A stretch of 64,000 bases of DNA, taken from NCBI GenBank assembly GCA_016711125.1, contig JADJTQ010000009.1, forward strand, positions 91,001-155,000, read 5' to 3'. The notes under the pieces are model-generated. The model was not told the origin of the DNA and searched no databases. It saw nothing but the letters and a program-made list of their open reading frames with translations. Source of the DNA: Saprospiraceae bacterium. Its GTDB lineage: Bacteria; Bacteroidota; Bacteroidia; Chitinophagales; Saprospiraceae. Shown piece after piece: positions 37,860-48,459 of this stretch. Every line of letters begins with the position of its first letter. Position 1 is the stretch's first letter. The translations under genes and the position numbers were made by a program.

Positions 37860-38081
37860 TGATGAAAGCCAACCTGACGAATGATCAGTAAGGCCTTTTT
37901 GCAAAAAAAAACGCCCAATACTTAACTTGGTTTTGAAACTAACTAGTTTTCCATGTGGCTTTCTGAGGCGCAATAGCGAAAGGAAAACGGATTCAGTGCT
38001 TGATCGCTATTGTGGCTCAATATTTGAGCTTATCCTTGGGAATATCAGCGTCAAATCCTCACTTGTATATACTTAAATCAC

Positions 38082-39257
38082 ATGAATAATCAAAACCCCT
38101 GCGACTTGTGTGCAAGCAATGATACTTATATCTTCTTTGATTTGGCTTCAGTGCCTACTCAAGATGGAGTAATGAGTGTTAGCGAAGAAGCGGCACTTAA
38201 TGCCGTTAGAGGTAACATCAGATTGCAGTTTTGCAGGAAATGTGGATTTATCCAAAATATTGGATATGATCCTGATAAGATAAGTTTCGACAAATATGAC
38301 TTCTCCAATGATAATTCACCTCTTTTTCGAGCTTTTGTCATAGAGACATGTGACCGGCTGCTTAATCAATATGGTTTAAAAGGTAAAACCGTTCTGGATA
38401 TTGGTTCCGGGAAAGGTGATTTTCTTCGGGCAATTTGTAGCAGAGGTGCGAAACGGGGCATCGGCATTGATCCTGGATTTGATCTTGACAGAATTGAAAA
38501 GACTGAATATGATATAGAATATATCCGGGAATATTACTCTCCTGAATATGCGAGTCTGAGGCCTGATCTGGTAGTATCCAGGCACGTTATAAACGTTCTT
38601 GAAGATCAGAAAGGTTTGATCAAAACAATTCGTGACAATCTTGATGACCAAAATGACACTATTCTCTACTTGGAAGTGCCCAATGCCCTTTACACATTCA
38701 AGGAAAAAATCATCTGGAATGTAGCCTATGAACATCGTGCTTGGTTCACAGTCGATTCTTTGTCTTATATGTTGGAGATCTGCGGATTTGAGGTTCTTCA
38801 GGTCAATACATGCTGGTATAATGAATTTATCGGAATCGAAGCCAGACCGCGATCTGGGAATGCAGCAACAAAAATTCCTAACAGAGATCGCCTCCTTCAA
38901 CTGGAAAGCATTTTGAAATACTTTACCGATGATTTCCAGAAAAAAATGAATGCTTATCAAATAAAAATCGAGGCTTATCAGAGTCAGAAACTGAAGATCA
39001 TTGCATGGGGATCGGGAGCCCGGGCAGTAACTTTCTTCAATTTATTTGATTTGAAAGAAATGGTACCCTTCATCGTTGACATTAATAAAAACCGTCAAAA
39101 CAAATTTCTGCCAGGCTCAGGTCAAGAGATCGTTGCTCCTGATTTTATTTCGGCGTACAAACCCGACCTGGTGATTATTACCAATCCAACCTATGCGGAC
39201 GAAATTCAGGAGCAAATAGGTAGCTACCTCCTCACTCCCGAAATTTGGATTCTCTAA
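38082..39257 (+). CDS. Class I SAM-dependent methyltransferase with N-terminal zinc-ribbon (C-methyltransferase type)
   Basis: Protein of 391 residues. An N-terminal Cys cluster (CDLC...FCRKCGFIQN) matches the zinc-binding domain of sugar C-methyltransferases. It is followed by a Rossmann methyltransferase core (KTVLDIGSGKGDFLRAICSRGAKRGIGIDP) and a C-terminal domain with IIAWGSGARAVTFFNLFDL, as in the NovU/TylCIII-like architecture. It probably methylates a nucleotide-linked sugar or precursor. It is related in architecture to the methyltransferase at 50075. It stands alone on the plus strand between minus-strand polysaccharide genes. Confidence 0.85.
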   Translation: MNNQNPCDLCASNDTYIFFDLASVPTQDGVMSVSEEAALNAVRGNIRLQFCRKCGFIQNIGYDPDKISFDKYDFSNDNSPLFRAFVIETCDRLLNQYGLKGKTVLDIGSGKGDFLRAICSRGAKRGIGIDPGFDLDRIEKTEYDIEYIREYYSPEYASLRPDLVVSRHVINVLEDQKGLIKTIRDNLDDQNDTILYLEVPNALYTFKEKIIWNVAYEHRAWFTVDSLSYMLEICGFEVLQVNTCWYNEFIGIEARPRSGNAATKIPNRDRLLQLESILKYFTDDFQKKMNAYQIKIEAYQSQKLKIIAWGSGARAVTFFNLFDLKEMVPFIVDINKNRQNKFLPGSGQEIVAPDFISAYKPDLVIITNPTYADEIQEQIGSYLLTPEIWIL

Positions 39258-39443
39258 GAGGTTGTTCTTATCTGTTAGCGCTTAATAAACTTTTTAAGAT
39301 TATTGAGCTCGGAGTAAATAGACTCATCCTTCATTAGTGGTCATTTTTCACTATTGTTTTTCAAGGGAGGAGATAAAATCGGTGACGAAGGAAATTACAA
39401 CCTATTTTAACCTATTTAGTTAAACGCTATAAACATTATTTAC

Positions 39444-40381
39444 TTATTTATATTGGATCAAGTGGAAGATTAGCCTTAAGAGACTGCCAGGTAAAATAAT
39501 CGACAAACGAGCTATCGAAGTGCTTACTGTACATTCATTGGCCAATTTATGAAGATACTTTCGGGCTCCTTCCTTATCGTTATTCATATGTAAAAATAGT
39601 AGCCCTTTAATGCAGTCTTTGCGATATTTCCAGGCGGCATATTCCTTGAGTATGTTCCAATATGTATCTTCGTCAGCCAGAGGACGGTACGTTCGCGCTC
39701 GTAACAACCTGTTTTTCTTTTGCATCGATTGAGTGATGGTTTCAGAACCATGGTCAGTGTACCAGATACGGAGGGCTTGGTGTATGTAATATCGGTTCGC
39801 TCTCTGACTTATCTGGTACCAAAAGTGTCTTCGTATCCGATCAGATTCTCATTAAATCTTGCATTCTGGAGTAGTTCTGTCTTGGTGATACCCCAAAATT
39901 CTCCCTTGCACCTTCGAACTATTTTTTTTAAGGGCAGATACTGATCTGCTTTGAGTCCGCTACCTCCAAATTGACCGGTTGATGAATTAATACAATTGCA
40001 AGTAATAGCGTTGATTTTCGAGTTTATTTTTTCAGGCAACCTCATCATGGTCTCGATTGCATGAGGAAAAGCAATGTCATCATCGTCTAAAAAGGTAAAC
40101 CACTCGCCCTTTATTTGTTCAAGTGCGAAGTTTCCCCCACCGGTAAAATTTCGATTCTCCTCCAATCGAAATCGTCTGATAATAGTACTAAATTCCGGAG
40201 CATCATATTGCTGTAGTACTGAAGAGGTATTGTCTGTTGAACCATTATCGACGATGATAATTTCAATATTTTTATAAGTCTGGTTTAGAAGACTCTCAAT
40301 TGAATTTTTTATCAGCACCCCGCGATTGTAGGTGACCATGAGTATACTTACTTTTCCGCGTTCAAATTGGTTGATTTTCAT
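39444..40381 (-). CDS. Glycosyltransferase family 2 (frameshifted)
   Basis: GT-A glycosyltransferase of about 312 residues after correction. It has VSILMVTYNRGVLIKNSIESLLNQTYKNIEIIIVDNGSTDNT, the DXD-like FTFLDDDDIAFPHAIE, and the acceptor region with LIGYEDTF. The frame breaks in AAAA at 39821-39824 (plus strand). One more T on the coding strand gives YEDTFWYQISQRANRYYIHQALRIWYTDHG, after which the protein continues to 39444. The C-terminal part (RPLADEDTYWNILKEYAAWKYRKDCIKGLLFLHMNND) is helical. It belongs to the minus-strand block with wzx and wzy. Confidence 0.87.
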
Positions 40382-40438
40382 TGTAGTTGTGTTTAGGGAT
40401 CAATAAATATTTAGTACACGTCTAACCAATATAAGGCA

Positions 40439-41728
40439 TTAACCGATTAATTGATTTTTAATGATAGCAGGTTGAAAGATAAGTTGTTGATAGATCTTTC
40501 TCAAGTCGGCAATAATCGTTTCACCATCATTTCTCAACATTGCCCTTTTTCTTGCTTTCACCGCCATTTCCATTGCAACATTGGGGTTTTTCAACATTTG
40601 TAATATGGCACCCGCCAACGCATACTCATCTCCATTTTGCACCAGCAAGCCTTCTGTGTTGTCTTTTACAATGCTTGGTATACCACCAACATTGGTAGCA
40701 ACAACTGGGATTCCATAAAGCATTGCTTCACAGACACTGTTTGGGCTGTTGTCGATATGCGAGGGATGTACGAAGAGGGTGGCGTCACTAAAGATGTTGA
40801 TAATTTCTGAAGCAGATTTTAGTCCCATGATTTTAAAGTCAGGCGTTGAGCCAAGACCGGATACTTTACGGCACACTTTCTCATAATGACTATGTTCAGG
40901 CACACCGATTATGCGCCATTCGATCGGTCGATCGGTTAAATCTGTGAGGATTTTGAAAGCTTGCATGGCGGTTTCCAAACCCTTGTAGAGATTATCTCTG
41001 AAGGTAGAAACAAGGATGTATTTATCCTGGATCGGATTTGGTTTCCAAACGTGCCGATAGAAGATTGGACGCATAATTTCATCGCAGTGAAAATATTGTG
41101 CATTTGGTGCCATTGTACTGACGAGTCTTCGATCCCAGGCTGTCCGGCCAATAAAGTTCTTTGCCTGATTAAAAATTCTTGTTTCCCTCGCCACAAATTT
41201 ATTGTAAAGCAAGTAGAAATGAAGATCGGTCCTCCCCAGTAAGACATCCTTTATTTTTTCGGTGCGGAAAGATTGCCATACTGAAATTCCGGCATGCCAT
41301 TTTTTCTGATAGACGGTTAAATTACCCTGAAACCAAATGATATGGGGCATATCTAGTTTGGGTATTACCAAAGGAAATAGAGTTTCAGTTCCAAAGAAAT
41401 GGACAATGTCCGGTTTAAATTGCTGGACGACTGTGAGGCAATCATCGACAGCAGATTCCGGTTCAGGTAGACATAGAAACTGCCTCGCAAGATTTATCCA
41501 CTTATTCTGGGGTCTTCTTGGCATTGCAAAGTATCGGGTTCGACTTTCATCAATGGTGAAAGAATCTATTGTATTAGTTCGCCAGGTAAAAGCAATAGCC
41601 AGCTCTATATCTTCTTGTTGATTAATAAGTTCTTCCATCGCTTCGATCCAACTGGTACCTACATTGAACTCACCATCCAATCTACCTCTGCTCAATGATG
41701 GTGAAGTTGTAAACCACAATATCTTCAT
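40439..41728 (-). CDS. Glycosyltransferase family 4
   Basis: GT-B glycosyltransferase of 429 residues from the ATG at 41728 (MKILWFTTSPSLSRGRLDGEFNVGTSWIEAM). An earlier ATG at 41797 would overlap the flippase gene by 13 bp. The C-terminal domain has YILVSTFRDNLYKGLETAMQAFKIL, FKIMGLKSASEIINIFSDATLFVHPSHIDNSPNSVCEAMLYGIPVVATNVGGIPSIV, with the E-x7 donor motif. Specificity is unknown. Confidence 0.88.
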   Translation of the reverse strand: MKILWFTTSPSLSRGRLDGEFNVGTSWIEAMEELINQQEDIELAIAFTWRTNTIDSFTIDESRTRYFAMPRRPQNKWINLARQFLCLPEPESAVDDCLTVVQQFKPDIVHFFGTETLFPLVIPKLDMPHIIWFQGNLTVYQKKWHAGISVWQSFRTEKIKDVLLGRTDLHFYLLYNKFVARETRIFNQAKNFIGRTAWDRRLVSTMAPNAQYFHCDEIMRPIFYRHVWKPNPIQDKYILVSTFRDNLYKGLETAMQAFKILTDLTDRPIEWRIIGVPEHSHYEKVCRKVSGLGSTPDFKIMGLKSASEIINIFSDATLFVHPSHIDNSPNSVCEAMLYGIPVVATNVGGIPSIVKDNTEGLLVQNGDEYALAGAILQMLKNPNVAMEMAVKARKRAMLRNDGETIIADLRKIYQQLIFQPAIIKNQLIG

Positions 41729-41784
41729 TTTGGATTTTGTAGTCCCATTGGTGCGATTTGTATTGATATCGTTGACCGATTTTA

Positions 41785-43161
41785 CTATTGATTCCATATG
41801 CCTGATGCTGTATTTGTGATTAATTTATTGAATTGAAAAGGTGCGACCATTGGACCAAAAGCAATACATATCGTACTGGCCATTATGATGCCGGCACTAC
41901 CCATCTGGAGATTTTTAGCAAAAAAAATGGAAAGAGGAATATTGATCAATGCTCCCACCATGGAGACAATTACCTGTAATTTTACTTTGCCCACTCCATT
42001 AATGTACATGACAAAAATATTACCCCAAGCTAGTACTAAGACGTACAAGCACATAGCTGCTGAAAGCATGAACGGTACTGGAATCTCAGGAACCCAAAGG
42101 GCATAGAACGAGTTGGCCACCAACAGCATGATAATGCCGATGAATAGGAGTGCAACCCAAATCAGTTTCAGTTTCTTGTTGGTGTCTAGAATCCATTGGG
42201 TATCACCCTTGGTTTGAGCATCCGTATATGCCGACCAAAAAGGAACACTAATAATAGTAAATACGCTGGTTATGAGACCAAAATATTTGAATGCCACCTG
42301 ATAGGCTGGAACCTCTGATGGTCCAAAGATTTGTACGATGATTAAATTGTCTGTAGAAAAGATGATCAGGCCAGTAATACCCACCAAAAAGAATTTGAAA
42401 CCAAGTGTACTTAAGGTGCCGAAATGTGACCGTTTGACGTATCGAATTGAAGGAGCAATGCTCTTATACTTTGAGGAAAAAAAGTAGATATTACAGATTA
42501 TGAGGATGATCACCGGTGCAACACCCATCGCGATAGCCAATTCCAACAATGAGCCCTTGGTCAGGTGGATGAGTATGAGGATGATAGCCAGCGATATAAT
42601 GTTGGCAAGTAAGTCAAAAAATCCGACGTAGGAAGGACGCTGGTCAGCAAGGAAGATTGAGTAAATTAATTTCAGGACACATGTGATGCAAAAAAACGTA
42701 AAAGTTACCAATGCCACCAGACCCAACGTATCGATGGTCTCAGCACTCACATTTAAAATCAGATTCCAGTCAAGGAAGGGATTGATTACTGAAAAAATCA
42801 GCAATAACCCAAATGAAATAGTAGCAATAAGTGCATAGGTAGAACTAACCAATGACTTAGCTTCGATGGTATCATCTCGGGCGATCGCCTCTGCAAGTTT
42901 ATTTCGGAGCCCATAACCTAAACCGATATCAAAGAGATTGAACCAGGTAATCACCGAAGCCAGTGTGAGCCATATACCATAGAGCTCTTTATCTAATAGA
43001 TCTAAGGTGATCGGCACCAGTAAAAACCCAATGAAGATACTGACAGCTTTGATTAGGAAGGAGGCACCGATATGCTTTTTGATTTTTAATGAACGCGGAT
43101 GGCCTTGTTTAAAGAAAAACATCGTCTGAGCATAGTATTTTGAAATGATCATATCTCTCAT
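41785..43161 (-). CDS. Oligosaccharide flippase (Wzx/MATE-like)
   Basis: Integral inner-membrane protein of 458 residues with about twelve helices (for example SFLIKAVSIFIGFLLVPITL, LVALVTFTFFCITCVLKLIYSI). The N-terminal LDKELYGIWLTLASVITWFNLFDIGLGYGLRNKLAEA is typical of the polysaccharide transporter (PST) family. Wzx flips lipid-linked repeat units to the periplasmic face, where Wzy polymerises them. The wzy-like gene is directly upstream in the operon. Confidence 0.9.
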   Translation of the reverse strand: MRDMIISKYYAQTMFFFKQGHPRSLKIKKHIGASFLIKAVSIFIGFLLVPITLDLLDKELYGIWLTLASVITWFNLFDIGLGYGLRNKLAEAIARDDTIEAKSLVSSTYALIATISFGLLLIFSVINPFLDWNLILNVSAETIDTLGLVALVTFTFFCITCVLKLIYSIFLADQRPSYVGFFDLLANIISLAIILILIHLTKGSLLELAIAMGVAPVIILIICNIYFFSSKYKSIAPSIRYVKRSHFGTLSTLGFKFFLVGITGLIIFSTDNLIIVQIFGPSEVPAYQVAFKYFGLITSVFTIISVPFWSAYTDAQTKGDTQWILDTNKKLKLIWVALLFIGIIMLLVANSFYALWVPEIPVPFMLSAAMCLYVLVLAWGNIFVMYINGVGKVKLQVIVSMVGALINIPLSIFFAKNLQMGSAGIIMASTICIAFGPMVAPFQFNKLITNTASGIWNQ

Positions 43162-43181
43162 TTAATTGGGTCGGTACAGGA

Positions 43182-44516
43182 CTATTTTAATTGGTTTGCC
43201 AATCTATTGAGTGGGATTGCATCACTAAAATCCAATGCTAGGTCAGAAGAGTGACTAGAATCAGGTTGATTCCTAAGTTGTCTTGAGAATAGCATGGCGA
43301 GTAGAAGACCGTGATAGAAGATGCTTAGTTCGACTAGTGTAAAATTTGCAATGACAAAAGCCAAAATCGCAAAGAAGCTTCCCCAGTATCTCGATCGCAG
43401 TGCCTCGTTGTATAGGTGCCTTAAGATGGAAACGATAAAGGCAAGGTAGATCAAACCTCCAATTAAGCCATAATAATACAGGAGTTTTAACCATCCCACA
43501 TGGATTTGAGAAGTTTTGCCCTGAATCAATCGCAGCATTTCACTGGTATCGGCACCTCCGGTACCAAAAATGGGATTATGTGGATAAACTCGTCCAAATA
43601 CTTCAAACGCATAAAATCTGGTCCCGGCAGATTTAGAAAGCAATCTCTCCTTGAAAAACTGATTGTAATCAAATCCAAAATATTGTGCTCCCCAAATGAT
43701 TGCAAATATACTTGCCACCAAGACCGGAATCAGAAGCAGACTATAGACAACAGGCTTGCGTGATCTGAAGATGCGTTGTGAGAATACAATAAAGAAATTT
43801 AATATGATCCATCTCGAGCTGCTTAGAATACTGATGAAACCGGCTGAAATGAGCAAGAGTATTTTCTTAATTTTTGACAAAGATTTGATACCCCATAAAA
43901 TACTAAAAATGGCTAGAGCATCTAGTCCAACACTAATTCCATTTGTCCATGAATAAATCGAAAAACGATAGCCTTCTTTCACGTGAGTTACCGCATCATC
44001 ATAGTCTGGACCAAGTTGACTCACATATTCCTCGTATTTTTCAATTGATCCGTATCCATTCAACCACTCCCCATTTCGAAAGAAAAGCGGTTGTTCAATT
44101 TGAATAATGGAAACCACCGAAGCAATCAACAAAATGCCAAATAAAAGATGTAGCGCTAGATTAATGGCTTTTTTGTCAAATCGAGTATTTTCTATAATTA
44201 ATAAAGCCACAATAGTTCTTAAGAAATCATCTCTGTAAAGATATTTAGCTATCCCTATGTCAGCTACTATATCAGATATGAAAATCTTACTAAGAAATAG
44301 GTACAATGTGAAGATCGCGAGTATGGAAACGTAGCCGGGGATGCGAAGTGTTTCGTTGTTTCGGAATTTGGTGATAAGAAGCTCGATAAAAAGACCGTAT
44401 ATCACCAACCCCGAAACATACTCAGGTATCATATGCAGGTGCCAAACTATGATGTATGCATAAAACGGATACACACATAGTAGAAGAAGTATAACTCGGC
44501 CTCTGATTGTCTCCAT
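43182..44516 (-). CDS. O-antigen ligase/polymerase family protein (Wzy-like)
   Basis: Membrane protein of 444 residues with about ten to twelve helices. A large periplasmic loop (EQPLFFRNGEWLNGYGSIEKYEEYVSQLGPDYDD) and the segment LSKSAGTRFYAFEVFGRVYPHNPIFGTGGADTSEM resemble Wzy_C-type enzymes. It most likely polymerises the repeat units delivered by the flippase encoded next to it. Sequence alone does not exclude a ligase role, but a wzx/wzc/wza setting favours polymerase. Confidence 0.82.
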   Translation of the reverse strand: METIRGRVILLLLCVYPFYAYIIVWHLHMIPEYVSGLVIYGLFIELLITKFRNNETLRIPGYVSILAIFTLYLFLSKIFISDIVADIGIAKYLYRDDFLRTIVALLIIENTRFDKKAINLALHLLFGILLIASVVSIIQIEQPLFFRNGEWLNGYGSIEKYEEYVSQLGPDYDDAVTHVKEGYRFSIYSWTNGISVGLDALAIFSILWGIKSLSKIKKILLLISAGFISILSSSRWIILNFFIVFSQRIFRSRKPVVYSLLLIPVLVASIFAIIWGAQYFGFDYNQFFKERLLSKSAGTRFYAFEVFGRVYPHNPIFGTGGADTSEMLRLIQGKTSQIHVGWLKLLYYYGLIGGLIYLAFIVSILRHLYNEALRSRYWGSFFAILAFVIANFTLVELSIFYHGLLLAMLFSRQLRNQPDSSHSSDLALDFSDAIPLNRLANQLK

Positions 44517-44527
44517 TTAAGTAATAC

Positions 44528-46971
44528 CTAATTTGATTCGAAGGTATTCACTTGAGAATTGGAATTGATACTTTGATGACTCCCTGAAGATTTGATGGTC
44601 TGATCAATCGATGCATCATAGGCAAAGTAGCCGTGTTTTAATTTCTTACCAGGTACTCCATTCAGTACCAGATAGAGATTTTCGACATTTCCCTTTTCTT
44701 TAAATTTTGCAATTTCTTCGAGATGTGATTTCTTTGAAAATTTTTGTTTCATCACAAATAGATGGATGTCAGCCAGATGGAATAACAGAAGATAATCGGA
44801 AACCAAACCTACTGCGGGGCAATCAATAATGATGTGATCATATTCGTCTTTTAATCCGATAATCATAAATTCGAATTTCGGATTTTGTAAATACCGGTGA
44901 GGGTTGGTGCTTGCAGCAGTCGTTGTAATGAAATCTAATTTTCGATATTTCTCATGTGTTTTTATGATGTCGTCTGTGCCGTCAATCCAGCCATTTAGAT
45001 AAGTGCTGAAGTTTTTGTTTGGGTTGACGCCTAGATGACGGGATAGGGTTGGATTTCTAAAATCGGCATCGATTAATAGGACGCTGTTTCCGGCCGACGC
45101 CATCGTCATTGCCAGATTGGCAGCCACAAAAGATTTTCCTTCACCCGGGACCGACGACGTTACAGCGATCACCTTTTTCCAGTAGTTGGGAAGGAAAAAT
45201 TTGATATTGGCATGAAGATCCCGGATGGATTCTTTGGTCTGCCAATGATCTGTGATAATGGTATCTTTTTCTTCAGTGACGGATCAATGGCTATCTGGGC
45301 TAATACAGGGATCTCCGAATGTTCTTCGATCATCTTTATATCACTAATACTCCCATCACCTTCACCCTGGCCATATACAAAGACACTGGGCAATAGTAAT
45401 CCCAGGAGTATGGCCACAATCAGCGCCAATTCTTTTTGAGGAGCTTTTGGTCGGTCCCCCAACATTCGGGCTTCATTAATTACTTTGATATCTGGTAGTT
45501 CCTCTGCTTGAGCAATGTTGGTTTTTGCCAATTCCTGACTAAGGTAATTGTAGAGATTTTCAAAGAGTTTGGTTTTTCTTTGATAATTAATGAGATTCTT
45601 TTCCCTCGTCGGTAACATATTGATTGTTTTCTCAATGCTGGACCGGCGGCTGTTAAGGTTATTGATCGACAACGAGGTCGAGGCAATCAAACTGCGTAAA
45701 TTTTCTTCTAGAGAGCTCCGTGTGTTTTCAATTTGGTGCAGTACAACTCCTGCATCCGGACTCTTGTCTCCCTGAAGAAATTGTATTCTGGATAGTTCGG
45801 AGTTTAATCGTTTAAGCTCCATGATGTTTTCACTTAATAATGCATCATTAATTCCGACAAGAGATGGTGCAACAACCTGACTCTGGCCCGAAGTATCACG
45901 CACGTAATCCAGTAGCGAACGATAGTATTTTAAATTCATTTCGGATTGTGCCTCTTTTGATTCAAGATCCTGATATTCAGACAGGGCATTCGCTCCTGTC
46001 TGGGTAAGGTTTATCGCATCTGCATCGCGTTTAAATCTTTCCAGACTTCGCTCAGCATAACCAAGCGAATCAGAAATGCTTGCCAATTGTTGCTCTATGA
46101 AGGATACTTTATTTTTAGCAATCTTATTTCGCTCAAGAAGCTTTTCGCTAATGTAATTTTTAGTCAATCGGTTGAGAAAATCAACCTCTTTACCAACAAC
46201 CTCACCCTCAGTTGAGAGATTGATGATACTGGCTTGAATGTCTGCCTGCTCAACTTTAAGATTATTTTGGTGTGACTTTACCAGATCTTCGACATTATAG
46301 GCGACAAAATAGAGTTCCTTATCTGCAAACTCTGCCAAATTGATGTCAGGATTTTTTCGAACAATGATTGAATATAGATCAGTTTCCGCTAGCTCGTCAA
46401 ATTCGTGTTCCTTGGTAAATGAGAGTATCTCCTCATGCAGCTCGTGCTTACCAGTAGATCCATTAATAGTTTCATATTTTTGTGTCTCAACAGATATAGT
46501 ATAGGTTTCTTCTGATACTCTTCTGATGAAAATCGGGGTATTTAAAACCTGATTGCGACTATCATTCAAATCAACTGTAAATGGATATTCCTTATAATGC
46601 TCGCGTTTAATGATATTTTTTTGAGAGTGATATGAAACGTCAAAGTTCAGATCATGAAGAGTACGTCTCACCAGATCAACTGATTTGATCAGATTCATTT
46701 CGTTATAAAGATTCTTTTCTACCTCAAAAAGACGAATGCTGCCATCGATAAATTGACTTTCACCAAGTCCTCTTGAGTTGGATTGGGTTTCGATCAAAAG
46801 CGAAGTCTCAACTTCGTAAACAGGAGGTAACCATTTGATGTACACTACAGCTAATGCAGCGAAAAAAAGTAGACTTAATAGATAGACATAGTTGTATTTC
46901 CATGCTTTTCGAAGAAATGTTCTGAGGTTGATCTCCGGGGTATTTTGACGGTCAAATTGCTTGGTTTTCAT
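44528..46971 (-). CDS. Wzc-like polysaccharide co-polymerase/tyrosine autokinase (frameshifted)
   Basis: Inner-membrane protein of about 814 residues after correction. It has an N-terminal Wzz domain with the first membrane helix (YVYLLSLLFFAALAVVYIKWL), a long periplasmic coiled coil, a second helix (LALIVAILLGLLLPSVFVYGQ), and the cytoplasmic BY-kinase domain with Walker A SSVPGEGKSFVAANLA, A' VLLIDADFRNP and B DHIIIDCPAVG. The frame breaks at AAAG near 45233. One more A gives RPKESIRDLHANIKFFLPNYWKKVIAVTSSVPG, so this is one fused protein and not a CpsC/CpsD pair. The C-terminal Tyr cluster is small (GYFAYDA only). It controls chain length and export with the Wza-like protein. Confidence 0.9.
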
Positions 46972-47112
46972 GGTCTGAAAGTTGTTAATTAGGTGAACGG
47001 CCGATTAATTCTTATTGTACAGCGGGGTATGTTTGCGGCTCAAATCAATGGCTCACTTTTGATCGAGTGAGTGCTTCGAGGCATTGCTTGGATCCGTTTA
47101 CATGCATATATA

Positions 47113-47943
47113 TTATTTGTTTTTTAAATCGAATAAAATATTGGCCAAAAGGGCTGCGGTAGAAATGACTGACAGCACAATGCCGACTGATTGCGCTCCG
47201 ACATCAAAAGCCTTAGCTTTTATGGGTTCTATATAGATAAGGTCATTGGGGTGGATAAAGTAATACTCAGTACCCAGAAAGTCAGGCTTGTTTAGATCCA
47301 ATATGATGGTCTTGGTACTTTTACCCTCTCTTCTTATTAGCTTGACTTTTTGCCGGTTTCCGAAATCTGTAAAGTCACCAGCTAAACTAATTGCTTCAAG
47401 GATGGTGGTTTGATTGCTGAAGAAATATTGGACTCCAGGACTTTCGACTTCTCCCAAGATGGTGACTCGCAAATTTGCTAGTTTTACCGAGGTAGATGCC
47501 ATCTTAAGATACGGCTTGTAGGCCTCATCCAGCCTCGATTTCAACTGGTTTGTGGTGAGTCCCGATACTTTCAGGGTATCGATCAGGGGCAAGGTAATGT
47601 AACCATTGGCATCTACTTCGTAGCTATTATAATAGAGCGCATCAGGACCGTATTCGCGACTCCCATTGTTTAGATTACGTGATGCAAACTCTTGCTGTAG
47701 AAACTGGGTGGTATTGCCCTCAAAAGCATTGATGTTGATCACTAACAAATCCGCTGGCTGGATTTTAAAATTTGTTGGTGTAAGGAGAGAACTTTTATGT
47801 ACAGATCGATTAAGCCCTCTGTCAATTTGAGGATCCCCACCATTTAATGTTATAAGTTCTTGGTGGGATACACAAGATCCAAAGAAAAACAGCAAGATGA
47901 TGAGATATAATGTAAGCGGTGCCTTTAGTTCCAATTGCATCAT
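47113..47943 (-). CDS. Polysaccharide export outer-membrane lipoprotein (Wza-like)
   Basis: Protein of 276 residues with a lipoprotein signal (LYLIILLFFFGSC, Cys at the lipobox). It has a Poly_export domain (FKIQPADLLVININAFEGN...YEVDANGYITLPLIDTLKVSGLT) and an SLBB-like segment (NLRVTILGEVESPGVQYFFSNQTTILEAISLAGDFTDFGNRQKVKLIRRE). The C-terminal helix (VLSVISTAALLANILFDL) may anchor in the outer membrane as in Wza. It is the promoter-proximal gene of the minus-strand polysaccharide operon, upstream of the wzc-like gene. Confidence 0.93.
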   Translation of the reverse strand: MMQLELKAPLTLYLIILLFFFGSCVSHQELITLNGGDPQIDRGLNRSVHKSSLLTPTNFKIQPADLLVININAFEGNTTQFLQQEFASRNLNNGSREYGPDALYYNSYEVDANGYITLPLIDTLKVSGLTTNQLKSRLDEAYKPYLKMASTSVKLANLRVTILGEVESPGVQYFFSNQTTILEAISLAGDFTDFGNRQKVKLIRREGKSTKTIILDLNKPDFLGTEYYFIHPNDLIYIEPIKAKAFDVGAQSVGIVLSVISTAALLANILFDLKNK

Positions 47944-48459
47944 TGAATTCTACGTTATTAGTTAATTCACCAGTTCTTGGAGCACCACATGGCTAAAAAG
48001 AAAAGAGGTTGGAATAGTTACTACGTTGAGTGTTCTCTTTCTTTCCGGGCTAAATTTACATATTGATCGACATAATTGCAACTATTCCAGCGATTTATAC
48101 AAAAATCTTAACAGATGGATTCATTTATAAATGATGAGAAAATTTAATGTTTTTTGGAGGGCTAATTGGTGGTATTATGGTTAGTTAGATGTTGTGAGAA
48201 TAGAATTCTAACGTAGAAGCTTGTACTAGCGGGAAATAAATATATTCAGAAAATATCATGTTATGGGAATGCTGAAAGTTGCCATCTAAGAACAAAGTTT
48301 CAAATTTTAGCCATGGTTATGAGTAAAGATTTTTCGCTTGGCTCGACTGCTGAACTTCTGATTACCCCTTCTTCGGATGCACCCTGGCTTTAATACTTGA
48401 TGATTAAACCGCTGGCCTGATTTTTGTGGCGTGATCAGCTTAAAATGATGACATAATCT
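47944..48459. other. Divergent promoter region of the polysaccharide locus
   Basis: 516 bp between the minus-strand export operon and the plus-strand sugar operon. No supported gene was seen. It contains the predicted minus-strand promoter at 48051-48081. The plus-strand side has only weak candidates (TTTTTG near 48421). Confidence 0.55.
48051..48081 (-). promoter_or_regulatory. Promoter of the wza-like operon
   Basis: On the minus strand: TTG (48079-48081), 20-base spacer, TAAATTTA (48051-48058), the Bacteroidota -7 pattern TAnnTTT with A for the final G, as in the RNA array promoters. It predicts a leader of about 100 nt before the ATG at 47943. Confidence 0.45.
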
